DNA from: Oceanococcus sp041619555
Lineage (GTDB): Bacteria; Pseudomonadota; Gammaproteobacteria; Nevskiales; Oceanococcaceae
Direction of reading: 5' to 3'
Length of the DNA: 33,187 nt
Assembly: GCA_041619555.1 (NCBI GenBank)
Contig: JBFKDQ010000042.1
Coordinates: 1 to 33,187 of the forward strand
The notes under the pieces were generated by a model. That model was given only the letters and a program-made list of their open reading frames with translations, searched no databases and was not told the DNA's origin. The translations under genes and the position numbers were made by a program. This document shows, piece after piece, positions 24,639 to 32,343 of this stretch; position 1 is the stretch's first letter; every line of letters starts with the position of its first letter.

Positions 24639-25400
24639 ATGCGGCGCGTCGTATTCAATCAGAAAGGTGGTGTCGGCAAGACCAGTATCGTGTGCAATCT
24701 CGCCGCCATCAATGCTTCACAGGGCCGTCCGACGCTGGTCATCGATCTGGATTCGCAATGCAATGCCAGCCAGTACCTGCTGGGTAGCGCCGAGCAGCCG
24801 GCCTCCAGCAGCATGGCGGATTTTTTTGAAGAGACCCTCAGTCGCAGCCTCAAGGCCGCTGACCTTGGCAAACATGTGAGCCCCACGCCGTTCGAGAACC
24901 TGTATGTTCTGGCCGCGCATCCCGATCTGGAACATCTCATCGTCAAGCTGGAGTCGCGCCAGAAAATCTACAAGCTGCGCAACGCTCTTGCCCGACTCAA
25001 GGATTTTGCCGATGTCTACATCGACACCCCGCCGGCACTGAATTTTTACAGCCGCTCCGCGCTGATCGCCGCGGATCGTTGCCTGATCCCCTTTGATTGC
25101 GATGATTTCGCCCGCCAGGCCCTGTATACACTGGCGGAGAACATCGAGGAACTGCAGTCGGACCACAACGATGCGCTGCGTATCGAAGGGATCGTCGTGA
25201 ACCAGTTTCAGGCCCGCGCGCGCTTGCCACAGCGCCTGATCAGCGAACTCGAAGCCGAAGGACTGCCCATCCTGGGAACTCGACTGGGCAGCAGTGTCAA
25301 AGTGCGGGAGTCACATGATATGTCGGTGCCCTTGATCTATTCCGAGCCCCGCCACAAGATCACACGGCAGTTCGTCGATCTGCATCAGTCCCTGATGTGA
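24639..25400 (+). CDS. ParA-family ATPase without a ParB partner
   Basis: This 253-residue deviant Walker A ATPase has KGGVGKT at 9-15 with both signature lysines, the A' motif DLDSQCNAS near 36-44, and a Walker B-type VYIDTPPAL. It lacks the N-terminal helix-turn-helix of plasmid ParA, so it resembles orphan or chromosomal partition ATPases that position cargo such as chemoreceptors, carboxysomes or polar protein complexes. The ATG has GAGGAG six bases upstream. No parB or recognisable parS site lies nearby; the next gene, 55 bases downstream on the same strand, encodes an outer-membrane barrel. The cargo cannot be named from sequence. Chromosomal ParA is unlikely without ParB and rsmG-mnmG context. 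Confidence 0.88.
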   Translation: MRRVVFNQKGGVGKTSIVCNLAAINASQGRPTLVIDLDSQCNASQYLLGSAEQPASSSMADFFEETLSRSLKAADLGKHVSPTPFENLYVLAAHPDLEHLIVKLESRQKIYKLRNALARLKDFADVYIDTPPALNFYSRSALIAADRCLIPFDCDDFARQALYTLAENIEELQSDHNDALRIEGIVVNQFQARARLPQRLISELEAEGLPILGTRLGSSVKVRESHDMSVPLIYSEPRHKITRQFVDLHQSLM

Positions 25401-25455
25401 AACGAAATGATCGTGGCAACCGTGTCCCCCACTACCATTTGAAAGTCTTTTAACG

Positions 25456-26115
25456 ATGAAACTGAAAAAAACCACGCTGTCCCTGTCTGCCATGGTGCTG
25501 ATCGGTGCATTGTCGGCCCCCGCATTCGCCGAGGATGCTGAGGATGCGAAAGACAAAAAACGTGATGACCCGACCTACAGCGCGATTCGCCTGACCTCCG
25601 TGTCGACCGACTTCGACAATCTGGGCTCCGCGGTGAATCTGGGATTTACCATTGGCATCAAAATCCCGAAACTGTCCTTTCTTGCCGCTGAAATCGATCT
25701 GAGCAGCACCCTGATTCCAGGGGAAAACAGCGGCAGCGGTGGGGTCATTGGTGGCGGCAACGGCAATGGCAGCGGCAGCTGCGACCCCGCCTCGGAATTG
25801 CTCGGCCTGTGCACGCCCAACGAAGGTGGTGGCAATGGCGGCGGATCCGCCAACAACACCTCTGATGGAGATGACCTGCGCCTCAATACCGTCGGCATTT
25901 TCGCCACCGGTCGAACCCCTGGAAATTTCTACGCCACCGGCCGTGTCGGCTACCGCTTTGTCGAATCGACGATTGACGAGCTGAACGAAGAACAGACCGG
26001 CAGCGCCTGGGGTGTTGGCGCCGGCTATCGTTACAGCGCCAAAGGACTGGTGGAACTGACGTACACCCAGTACGGCTCGGATCTGAGCTATCTCTCGCTG
26101 GTGGTGGCGTACTGA
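25456..26115 (+). CDS. Small outer-membrane beta-barrel protein with Gly-rich loop
   Basis: This 219-residue precursor has a clear signal peptide (MKLKKTTLSLSAMVLIGALSAPAFA, cleaved after residue 25). Alternating strands follow: YSAIRLTSVSTDF, GFTIGIKIPKLSFLAAEIDLSST, LNTVGIFATGRT, FYATGRVGYRFVE, AWGVGAGYRYS, GLVELTYTQYG and YLSLVVAY, ending in the aromatic residue typical of BAM substrates. The pattern fits an eight-stranded OmpA/OmpX-size barrel. Between strands, about residues 90-140 form a Gly/Ser/Asn-rich loop with two cysteines (C109, C119) that could bridge. Function unknown. It follows the ParA gene on the same strand and precedes a GC-rich hairpin. Confidence 0.8.
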   Translation: MKLKKTTLSLSAMVLIGALSAPAFAEDAEDAKDKKRDDPTYSAIRLTSVSTDFDNLGSAVNLGFTIGIKIPKLSFLAAEIDLSSTLIPGENSGSGGVIGGGNGNGSGSCDPASELLGLCTPNEGGGNGGGSANNTSDGDDLRLNTVGIFATGRTPGNFYATGRVGYRFVESTIDELNEEQTGSAWGVGAGYRYSAKGLVELTYTQYGSDLSYLSLVVAY

Positions 26116-26127
26116 CCCCACCCTTGC

Positions 26128-26150
26128 GGCCCGGTCAGCGCGACCGGGCC
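26128..26150 (+). terminator. GC-rich hairpin after the barrel gene, possible terminator
   Basis: GGCCCGGTC (26128-26136) and GACCGGGCC (26142-26150) form a perfect nine-base stem with a five-base loop, 12 bases after the barrel gene's stop. No T run follows, so termination may be Rho-assisted or partial. The rest of the 220-base gap before sthA holds a TACAAT hexamer (26161-26166) that may be the sthA -10, and no convincing gene. Confidence 0.5.
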
Positions 26151-26335
26151 CGGCTTCGTCTACAATACGCCCGTGCAGCTTGCAACTGGCTGGCCCGGCC
26201 TGCATGCGCAGGTACTGTCGGCATTCCTCGTAACGTGAACAAGGAGTGCCGCCCTGCCCGCCCTGAGGCCCAGACAGGACAAGCGCCCAAGCCAGATCGA
26301 ACCAGATCAACGCCAACGCAAGGGGAAACGCCGGC

Positions 26336-27733
26336 GTGCAAAAAATATCGGTAGACGTCGCCATCATCGGCACCGGCCCGGCCGGGGAAGGCGCGGCCAT
26401 GATGGCCGCCAAAAATCATCTGCAGGCCGTGGTTATCGAACGCTTCGTGGATGTCGGAGGCGGCTGTACGCACTGGGGCACGATTCCCAGCAAGGCGCTG
26501 CGCTATGCCGTCAAACAATTGAATGATGTGCGTAACAATCCGATGCTGGCCTCGCTGCGCCGAAACATCCGCCTGACCTACCCGGAATTGCTGGAAACCG
26601 CGGACAGCGTAATCGCCGCCCAGGTGGCCAGTCGTCACCGTGCTTATGAACGCAACGAGGTGCCGATCATTCAGGGCCATGCGCGATTCAAGGATCCGCA
26701 CACGCTGATCGTCGAGCACATGGGTCGGACGGTCGCACGCATCAAGGCCAAGAACATCGTCATCGGCACGGGGTCGCGACCCTACCATCCCGAGGGCCTG
26801 GACTTCGATCATCCGCGGATCCTGGATAGCGACACGATCCTGAACTACCAGGACCATCCGCGTTCCATCACCATATTCGGCGCCGGGGTGATCGGCTCGG
26901 AGTATGCCTCGATCTTCTCCAATCTCGGCATCAAGGTGAATCTGGTCAACACCCAGAGCCGCCTGCTGTCGTTCATGGACGAGGAAATCACCGAAGCCCT
27001 GTCTTACCACCTGCGCGATCAGGGCGTGACCATCCGTCACAACGAGGAGTTTTCGCACGTCGAAGCCCGCGCCCACGATGTGGTGCTGCATCTGAAATCC
27101 GGCCGCCGGTTGAAATCGGACATCCTGCTGTGGGCCAATGGTCGCACCGGCAACTCCGCCGACATGGGCCTGGAAGAATTGGGCCTGGCGGTGAACAGCC
27201 GCGGCCAGCTCGACGTCAACAGCTACTACCAGACCGAACTGCCCCATATCTATGCGGTTGGCGACATCATCGGCTATCCGGCCCTGGCGTCGAGCGCCTA
27301 TGATCAGGGCCGTTTCGCCCTGTCACACCTGCTGGATCCGGCTCGCGGCAATGAACTGTTCCATCTGATGCCCGCGGGGATCTATACCATTCCGGAGATC
27401 TCTTCGGTTGGTCGCACCGAACAGGAACTGGCCGCCGACGGCGTCGCCTATGAAGCCGGCTACGCCTACTTCAAGCATCTTGCCCGGGCGCAGATGGCAG
27501 GTGAAACCGTGGGCATGCTGAAACTGATCTTCCACGCAGATACCCGTGAAGTCCTGGGCGTGCACTGTTTCGGCGACCGGGCCTCGGAAATCGTCCATAT
27601 TGGCCAGGCCATCATGGCGAAACAGAACGGCGGTCCGGGACTGGATTATTTCATCGACACCACGTTCAACTACCCCACCATGGCGGAAGCCTATCGGGTG
27701 GCTGCACTCAACGGTCTGAATCGGCTGGCCTGA
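26336..27733 (+). CDS. sthA: Soluble pyridine nucleotide transhydrogenase (SthA)
   Basis: This 465-residue cytosolic flavoprotein moves hydride between NADPH and NAD+, mainly to drain excess NADPH. The FAD motif GTGPAGEGAAM lies at 12-22. GGGCTHWGTIPSKALR (41-56) carries Thr and no second redox cysteine, which separates SthA from lipoamide dehydrogenase and glutathione reductase. A second Rossmann motif (FGAGVIGSEYASIF) binds the nucleotide, and the dimerisation domain contains GVHCFGDRASEIVHIGQAIM. The start is GTG with AAGGGGAA upstream. The gene converges on mazG with a five-base gap. Confidence 0.96.
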   Translation: MQKISVDVAIIGTGPAGEGAAMMAAKNHLQAVVIERFVDVGGGCTHWGTIPSKALRYAVKQLNDVRNNPMLASLRRNIRLTYPELLETADSVIAAQVASRHRAYERNEVPIIQGHARFKDPHTLIVEHMGRTVARIKAKNIVIGTGSRPYHPEGLDFDHPRILDSDTILNYQDHPRSITIFGAGVIGSEYASIFSNLGIKVNLVNTQSRLLSFMDEEITEALSYHLRDQGVTIRHNEEFSHVEARAHDVVLHLKSGRRLKSDILLWANGRTGNSADMGLEELGLAVNSRGQLDVNSYYQTELPHIYAVGDIIGYPALASSAYDQGRFALSHLLDPARGNELFHLMPAGIYTIPEISSVGRTEQELAADGVAYEAGYAYFKHLARAQMAGETVGMLKLIFHADTREVLGVHCFGDRASEIVHIGQAIMAKQNGGPGLDYFIDTTFNYPTMAEAYRVAALNGLNRLA

Positions 27734-27738
27734 AAGGG

Positions 27739-28131
27739 CTAGCGCGCGCCCTTGGCCTCCTGCCACAGGACTTCCAGTTCTTCAATGTCGGTTTCCGCCC
27801 AGGCCTGGCTTTTGGCAGTCAGGCGTTGTTCGACATGACGCAGCCGATGAATGAACTTTTCGTTGGTGCTCTGCAGCGCCTCGGTGGGTGAAATCTGCAG
27901 GAAACGACAGAAGTTCACCAGCATGAAGAACAGATCACCCAGTTCCCCAAGCATCTCCTGACGATCACCGCCGTCCACCGCCGCACGCAGTTCGGTGATC
28001 TCCTCTGCCAGCTTGTCCCACAGTGGCGCCAGTTCGGGCCAGTCAAAGCCTTGCGCGGCGGCCTCCTCCTGCAGGCGCTGCGCTTCCGTCAACGCCTGCG
28101 CCGCATCGCTGTGCTGATCAGCCCATTTCAT
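27739..28131 (-). CDS. mazG: Single-domain MazG-like nucleotide pyrophosphohydrolase
   Basis: This 130-residue protein aligns only with the C-terminal half of E. coli MazG (263 residues, two tandem domains). Shared blocks are ALTEAQRLQEEAAAQGFDW, EEITEL, the GELGDLFFMLVNFCRFL helix, the ANEKF-like STNEKFIHRLRHVE, and the final WQEAKG. The metal-binding acidic residues E43, E44, E47, E63 and D66 are present, and in E. coli the C-terminal domain is the catalytically active one. MazG hydrolyses NTPs to NMP and pyrophosphate. I use the ATG at 28131, which overlaps the nudL end by 14 bases; upstream frame sequence is nudL in another frame, so no first domain is hidden there. Confidence 0.88.
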   Translation of the reverse strand: MKWADQHSDAAQALTEAQRLQEEAAAQGFDWPELAPLWDKLAEEITELRAAVDGGDRQEMLGELGDLFFMLVNFCRFLQISPTEALQSTNEKFIHRLRHVEQRLTAKSQAWAETDIEELEVLWQEAKGAR

Positions 28132-28756
28132 GGGCGGCCAGGCGTTGTTGCAGGTTGAACAGCATGCCGGCGGTTGCCCCCCAGATTCGATGCCGCTTGT
28201 AATGGAGTTCGTAGTACCGCAGCCCCAGTCGCCCCATCTTGCGCCGCTGATAGCTGGCCGGATCCAGCACGACGGAGAGCGGCACCTCGAACACCTCGGA
28301 AACTTCGCTGGACTCCGAATGGATATCGGCATCCTCGGCCACCAGGCCCACCACCGGTGTCACCCGGAACTTGGAGATGGTGGGGTAATCGTCGAGAAAG
28401 CCGATCACCTGCACCGCCTGCGGCGGCAGGCCGATTTCCTCCTCCGCCTCGCGCAGTGCGGTGCCGACCGGAAATTCTTCGCCCTGTTCGATGCGGCCGC
28501 CGGGAAAACTGACCTGCCCGCCATGCGCCCGCAGCGCCTCGGCGCGCACGGTCAGGATCACGCTGGGAACGGACTGCTGGCGCACGCCGACCAGGACCGC
28601 GGCGGGCGTCAGGCGTTTGACCCAACGCCCCTTGAGAAACAGCGCATCCATGCCGAGCGGCAACTCCCATGGCGTGATCGCCCTGGGATGATGTGCATGC
28701 GTATCGGCCAGGCTGTGAATCAGGCGCTCAAGCAATTGGCCCCGTGGTGCGGTCAA
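28118..28756 (-). CDS. nudL: Nudix CoA pyrophosphatase (NudL type)
   Basis: This 212-residue Nudix hydrolase belongs to the CoA pyrophosphatase branch. The Nudix box GGRIEQGEEFPVGTALREAEEEIGL lies at 86-110 with its REXXEE core, immediately preceded by the branch-specific LTVRAEALRAHGGQVSFPGG. C-terminal YELHYKRHRIWGATAGML is also typical. Expected activity is cleavage of CoA and derivatives to phosphopantetheine and 3',5'-ADP. The start is TTG fused to the tal stop as TTGA; no ATG or GTG lies close enough to keep the N-terminal helix. It is coupled to mazG downstream. Two nucleotide-hydrolysing enzymes in one unit fit a housecleaning role. Confidence 0.9.
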   Translation of the reverse strand: MTAPRGQLLERLIHSLADTHAHHPRAITPWELPLGMDALFLKGRWVKRLTPAAVLVGVRQQSVPSVILTVRAEALRAHGGQVSFPGGRIEQGEEFPVGTALREAEEEIGLPPQAVQVIGFLDDYPTISKFRVTPVVGLVAEDADIHSESSEVSEVFEVPLSVVLDPASYQRRKMGRLGLRYYELHYKRHRIWGATAGMLFNLQQRLAAHEMG

Positions 28757-29679
28757 AGTCCGCTCAACCAGACATCGAGCTTCGCCTGATCGGCACTGAA
28801 ACGCCGGATGCCGTCAGCGAGTTTCTCACTGGCCATGGTGTCCTCGTTCAGCGCCCAACGATAGGCCGCTTCATCCGGCACGCCCGCCGGATCCGAGCTG
28901 GCCTGGGTCGGGCTCAGCTTGCGGTCCACCGCCGTTTCGCTGTCATCGGCCAGCTGCTGCAGCAGCTTGGGCGCGATGGTCAACAGGTCGCAACCCGCCA
29001 GAGCCAGAATCTCACCGGTGTTGCGGAAACTGGCCCCCATGACCTGGGTGGGATAGCCGTTCTGCTTGAACCAGCGATAGATCCGTCGTACCGACTGCAC
29101 GCCCGGGTCCTGCTCCGGCGAATCGATCTGCGCGCCCTGGGCCAGATGCCAGTCCAGGATGCGGCCGACAAAGGGCGAGATCAGGGTGACCCCGGCATCG
29201 GCGCACAGCTGGGCCTGGGCGAATCCGAACAGCAAGGTCAGATTGCAGCGAATTCCGCGGGATTCCAGGACCCGCGCCGCGCGAATGCCTTCCCAGGTTG
29301 ATGCGATCTTGATGAGCACCCGGTCGGCGCTGACACCATGGCCTGCATAGTCCTCGATGAGCCGCTCCGCACATTCGATGGTGCGCTGGGTGTCAAAACT
29401 TGCCCGTGGATCGACCTCGGTCGACACGTAACGCTGTACATGGGGGAGAATTTCGCAACCGAATTTCACCGTCAATCGCTCGCGCGCGCGTGCGATATCG
29501 CCCTTTGACGAGGACAGCGCCTCGACCGCCCATTCCCGCGCGCGGCCAGAATCGGCGGCGGCCAGAATCAGACTGGGATTGGTGGTGGCATCGGTGGGAT
29601 TGAATTGCGCAATCGCTTCGAGGTCACCGCTGTCGGCGACCAGGGTGCTGAAACGGCCAAGCTGTTCGAGAGCGTTCAT
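28753..29679 (-). CDS. tal: Transaldolase (Tal)
   Basis: This 308-residue class I aldolase-type transaldolase of the non-oxidative pentose phosphate pathway moves a dihydroxyacetone unit from sedoheptulose 7-phosphate to glyceraldehyde 3-phosphate. Signatures are FNPTDATTNPSLIL (26-39), the Schiff-base lysine K124 in VLIKIASTWEGIRAA, and CNLTLLFGFAQAQLCADAGVTLISPFVGRILDW. Length fits the TalB subfamily. I take the ATG at 29679; an in-frame GTG 23 codons upstream would add unrelated sequence. It leads the tal-nudL-mazG unit and is divergent from rsmJ (about 80-base gap). Confidence 0.96.
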   Translation of the reverse strand: MNALEQLGRFSTLVADSGDLEAIAQFNPTDATTNPSLILAAADSGRAREWAVEALSSSKGDIARARERLTVKFGCEILPHVQRYVSTEVDPRASFDTQRTIECAERLIEDYAGHGVSADRVLIKIASTWEGIRAARVLESRGIRCNLTLLFGFAQAQLCADAGVTLISPFVGRILDWHLAQGAQIDSPEQDPGVQSVRRIYRWFKQNGYPTQVMGASFRNTGEILALAGCDLLTIAPKLLQQLADDSETAVDRKLSPTQASSDPAGVPDEAAYRWALNEDTMASEKLADGIRRFSADQAKLDVWLSGL

Positions 29680-29763
29680 AAAAGGTGTTGAGGCAGTTGA
29701 GATGGGCGGCCACAGGTCGCCGGCAATTGGGCATAATGCCCGGCGCACCTATTCTAGCAAGTG

Positions 29764-30513
29764 ATGAGCACAGCACGTTGTTACGGCCATGAACTGGCCC
29801 CGGATGACCCCGCCCTCGCCGGACTCGAGCTGCCGCTTGCCGACGCCTCGACCCGCTACATCCTGCGGCGTGATCTGCACCGGCGTCTGGCCGTTTTCAA
29901 CCGTGACAAGCCCAGGCAGCGTCCCTTGCAGATCGACTTCCATGGCGCCGAGATGAAACGGCGCATTCAGGCAGGGCGGCAGCAGGTCTTTGCCCGTGCC
30001 TGCGGTCTGCACAAAGTCGGGCCGTTACGGGTGCTGGATGCCACCGCCGGCCTGGGGCGCGATGCCTATTGTCTTGCCGCTCTTGGCTGCGAGGTGTTGA
30101 TGTATGAAAGGGATCCATTGTTGTACGCCATGCTGCGTGATGCCCTGACACAGCTGCCAACGGACGCGACGGCCAACCTGCGTCTGCAGCCTCAGGACAG
30201 CAATCAGGCCGCATGGCCACCTTGCGATGTCGTGTATCTGGATCCGATGTTCCCCGATCAGGGCAGGCGGGCCGCACCCGGGCTGGAGATGCAGTATCTG
30301 CACCAGTTGCTTGGCCCGGACAAGGACGCAATCCAGCTGTGGCAAAAAGCCATGCGCTGCGGCGCGCGCCGGGTCGTCCTGAAGCGTCCGCCGCGCGGGG
30401 CCCGCGTTCGCCTCGGCAAGCCGGACTGCAGCTTTGGCGGCGCTCGCGTGGTGTATGACGTTTACCTGCCGCCACGGACAGCATCGACGGGCCAGCAGCC
30501 TAAAGGGGACTGA
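29764..30513 (+). CDS. rsmJ: 16S rRNA m2G1516 methyltransferase (RsmJ)
   Basis: This 249-residue SAM-dependent methyltransferase is expected to modify guanosine 1516 of 16S rRNA. The SAM-binding motif VLDATAGLGRDAYCLA lies at 90-105, and the catalytic DPMFP at 160-164 corresponds to the family's DPMYP. ILRRDLHRRLAVFN and IDFHGAEMKRRIQAGR in the N-terminal part, and LKRPPRGA in the C-terminal part, are RsmJ features. A GTG directly before the ATG (29761) is an equal alternative start. The 3' end overlaps the convergent carbonic anhydrase gene by 14 bases. Confidence 0.93.
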   Translation: MSTARCYGHELAPDDPALAGLELPLADASTRYILRRDLHRRLAVFNRDKPRQRPLQIDFHGAEMKRRIQAGRQQVFARACGLHKVGPLRVLDATAGLGRDAYCLAALGCEVLMYERDPLLYAMLRDALTQLPTDATANLRLQPQDSNQAAWPPCDVVYLDPMFPDQGRRAAPGLEMQYLHQLLGPDKDAIQLWQKAMRCGARRVVLKRPPRGARVRLGKPDCSFGGARVVYDVYLPPRTASTGQQPKGD

Positions 30514-31018
30514 GGCCCTGAAGGTAACGGCGCGCATTGGCCACGTAGTGGCCCGCCTGTGCCCGCAGCATCTGCGCGCTGGACTCATCGAGCTGCCGCA
30601 CCACCCGTCCGGGCTGCCCCATCACCAGGGAATAGTCCGGGATCTCTTTGCCTTCCGGAATCAGGGCGCCGGCGCCAATGATGCAATGTTTGCCGATCAC
30701 CGCTCGGTTCAGAATCACGGCCTGAATGCCAATCAGGCTGCCTTCACCAATCGTGCAACCATGGAGCATCGCCTGATGTCCGACGGTCACATGCGGACCA
30801 ACGAGCAGTTTCACGCCCGGGTCGGTATGCAGGATCGCACCATCCTGAATATTGCTTCCCTCGCCGACAGTGATATCGTCCATATCGCCCCGCAGCACAC
30901 AGCCAAACCAGACACTGGCATCCTTTTCCAGGCGAACCGATCCGATGACACGCGCATCATCCGCAACGAAGTTCTCTCCCAGCAATTCCGGCCGACGGTC
31001 GCCGAGTTGGTACAGCAT
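30500..31018 (-). CDS. Gamma-class carbonic anhydrase family protein
   Basis: This is a 172-residue left-handed beta-helix protein built from hexapeptide repeats (WFGCVLRGDMDDITVGEGSNIQDGAILH and onward). Three histidines at the zinc positions are present: H64, H81 and H86. The family (E. coli YrdA, Pseudomonas PA3753-like) binds zinc as a trimer; many members show weak or no carbonic anhydrase activity, so physiological function is open. Length and Met-Leu-Tyr start suit the ATG at 31018. This ATG and that of the divergent esterase gene share CATG, so no intergenic space exists. Its 3' end overlaps the end of rsmJ. Confidence 0.9.
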   Translation of the reverse strand: MLYQLGDRRPELLGENFVADDARVIGSVRLEKDASVWFGCVLRGDMDDITVGEGSNIQDGAILHTDPGVKLLVGPHVTVGHQAMLHGCTIGEGSLIGIQAVILNRAVIGKHCIIGAGALIPEGKEIPDYSLVMGQPGRVVRQLDESSAQMLRAQAGHYVANARRYLQGLSPL

Positions 31019-31646
31019 GAGCACCCTCCAGTTCTTGCCAAAAGGGCTCATCCTACTCTGCCTGCTCCTGCTTGCGCCGGCCTGCGGCCGGCAAAGCGCC
31101 GAACCCCTTCCCTATCTGGGCCGCGAAGCGACCGTGCTCGCATTCGGCGACAGCCTCACCCATGGCACCGGCGCGACGCCGGAGACCGCCTACCCGGCGG
31201 TCTTGCAAGAGCTGATACAACGCCGGGTACACAATGTATCGACCCCAGGCGACCGCACCGCCGATGGCCTGGAGAAATTGCCGGCGGCGCTGGAGCGCTG
31301 GCAGCCGGATCTGCTGATTCTGTGTCTCGGCGGCAATGACTTCCTGCGCAAGGTGGATCCTGCGCAGACCCTGCGCAATCTTGAGGAAATGGTTACGCTG
31401 GCGCGGCAGAATAATGTGGCAGTCCTGTTACTCGGCGTGCCACGCCCCGGGCTCTTCGGCCTCAAGGGGGATGAGATCTACCGGCAACTGGCAAAAAAAC
31501 ATGGCCTTGCGCTGGACAATGACAGCCTCGCCGACATTCTGGCCGACCGCAAGCTGAAATCGGATCCGATTCATCCCAACGCCGAAGGCTACCGCCGCCT
31601 GGCGCAATCGATTTCGCGCTATCTGCTCGAGGCCGGCGCAATCTGA
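31017..31646 (+). CDS. tesA: TesA-like SGNH esterase/lysophospholipase, exported
   Basis: This is a 209-residue SGNH hydrolase with block I FGDSLTHG (S46), block III GGND (105-108) and block V DPIHPN (D183, H186), a complete Ser-Asp-His set with oxyanion Gly and Asn. The N-terminal 22 residues are a hydrophobic export signal; LAPAC at C23 could be a lipobox, although Ala at -3 is unusual, so periplasmic soluble or lipoprotein forms are both possible. Members hydrolyse aryl esters, acyl thioesters or lysophospholipids. The start overlaps the divergent carbonic anhydrase ATG. It converges on tsaB with a 19-base gap. The family name arylesterase is equally apt. Confidence 0.9.
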   Translation: MSTLQFLPKGLILLCLLLLAPACGRQSAEPLPYLGREATVLAFGDSLTHGTGATPETAYPAVLQELIQRRVHNVSTPGDRTADGLEKLPAALERWQPDLLILCLGGNDFLRKVDPAQTLRNLEEMVTLARQNNVAVLLLGVPRPGLFGLKGDEIYRQLAKKHGLALDNDSLADILADRKLKSDPIHPNAEGYRRLAQSISRYLLEAGAI

Positions 31647-31665
31647 CCCATTCCAACCGCCGCCT

Positions 31666-32343
31666 TCAGGGCTTTGTTGCCGCCCGTTCGGCGATGGTCA
31701 GGGCAACCTGATTGCGCAGATAGACCGGCTGCAGGTCGATGGCGGAGCGCCAGCACTCTGCCGGCGCCTCGCGCGCCCAGGCGCCGACGGCGGCGGCATC
31801 GAGACCCAGCTCGCCGACCTGCCCGCGTGGAAAATGATCGGGATAGGCGGGAAAACCGGGGCCCAGCAGGGATTCATCCGGCTCCAGTCGCGAGGCCAGC
31901 TCCGCGGCGCCCAGCAACTGCTCGGCACCCTCGCGCAGAAACTGCCCGCCAGCTTGCCGCCGGTAAGCCGCGCAATAGAGCTCTCCCATTCTGGCATCCA
32001 GGGCGACCCGGATGCGCTGGCTGCTGCAGGACTTGGCGGCCTTCAAAGCCAATGCATCCAGGCTGGAGACCCCGAGCACCGGCAATCCGGTCGCGAGCGC
32101 CAGGCCCTGGGCATAGCCCACCGCCACGCGGACGCCGGTAAAGCCACCCGGTCCGATGCAGCAGGCGATGCCGTCCAATGCGTCCCAGTCCCCGAACTCG
32201 GCCTTGAACGCCGCAACCTGTGCCTGCATCCAGCTCAGGCTGTCCCGAACGATCTCGGAACGCTGCAAGCGCACTGGCTGAGCGTCCCGCAGCCAGGCCA
32301 CCGAACAGGCCCCATTGGCGGACTCGAGGGCAAGAATGTTCAT
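31666..32343 (-). CDS. tsaB: tRNA threonylcarbamoyladenosine synthesis protein TsaB
   Basis: This 225-residue ASKHA-fold protein works with TsaD and TsaE in making t6A at position 37 of ANN-decoding tRNAs; TsaB itself is a non-catalytic partner. Signatures: MNILALESANGACSVAWL at the N-terminus, IGPGGFTGVRVAVGYAQGLALATGLPVLGVSSLDALA in the centre, ALDARMGELYCAAYRR, and LQPVYLRNQVA at the end. Its ATG overlaps the yoaA stop as ATGA, the same gene adjacency as in E. coli. Confidence 0.95.
   Translation of the reverse strand: MNILALESANGACSVAWLRDAQPVRLQRSEIVRDSLSWMQAQVAAFKAEFGDWDALDGIACCIGPGGFTGVRVAVGYAQGLALATGLPVLGVSSLDALALKAAKSCSSQRIRVALDARMGELYCAAYRRQAGGQFLREGAEQLLGAAELASRLEPDESLLGPGFPAYPDHFPRGQVGELGLDAAAVGAWAREAPAECWRSAIDLQPVYLRNQVALTIAERAATKP

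Noticed and set aside
26124..26354. 76-codon frame in the gap before sthA
   Set aside because: It overlaps a hairpin and the sthA start, has a random Arg/Pro-rich composition and no convincing ribosome site.
26135..27247. 370-codon minus-strand frame opposite sthA
   Set aside because: Antisense to a clear SthA; no start signal or domain.
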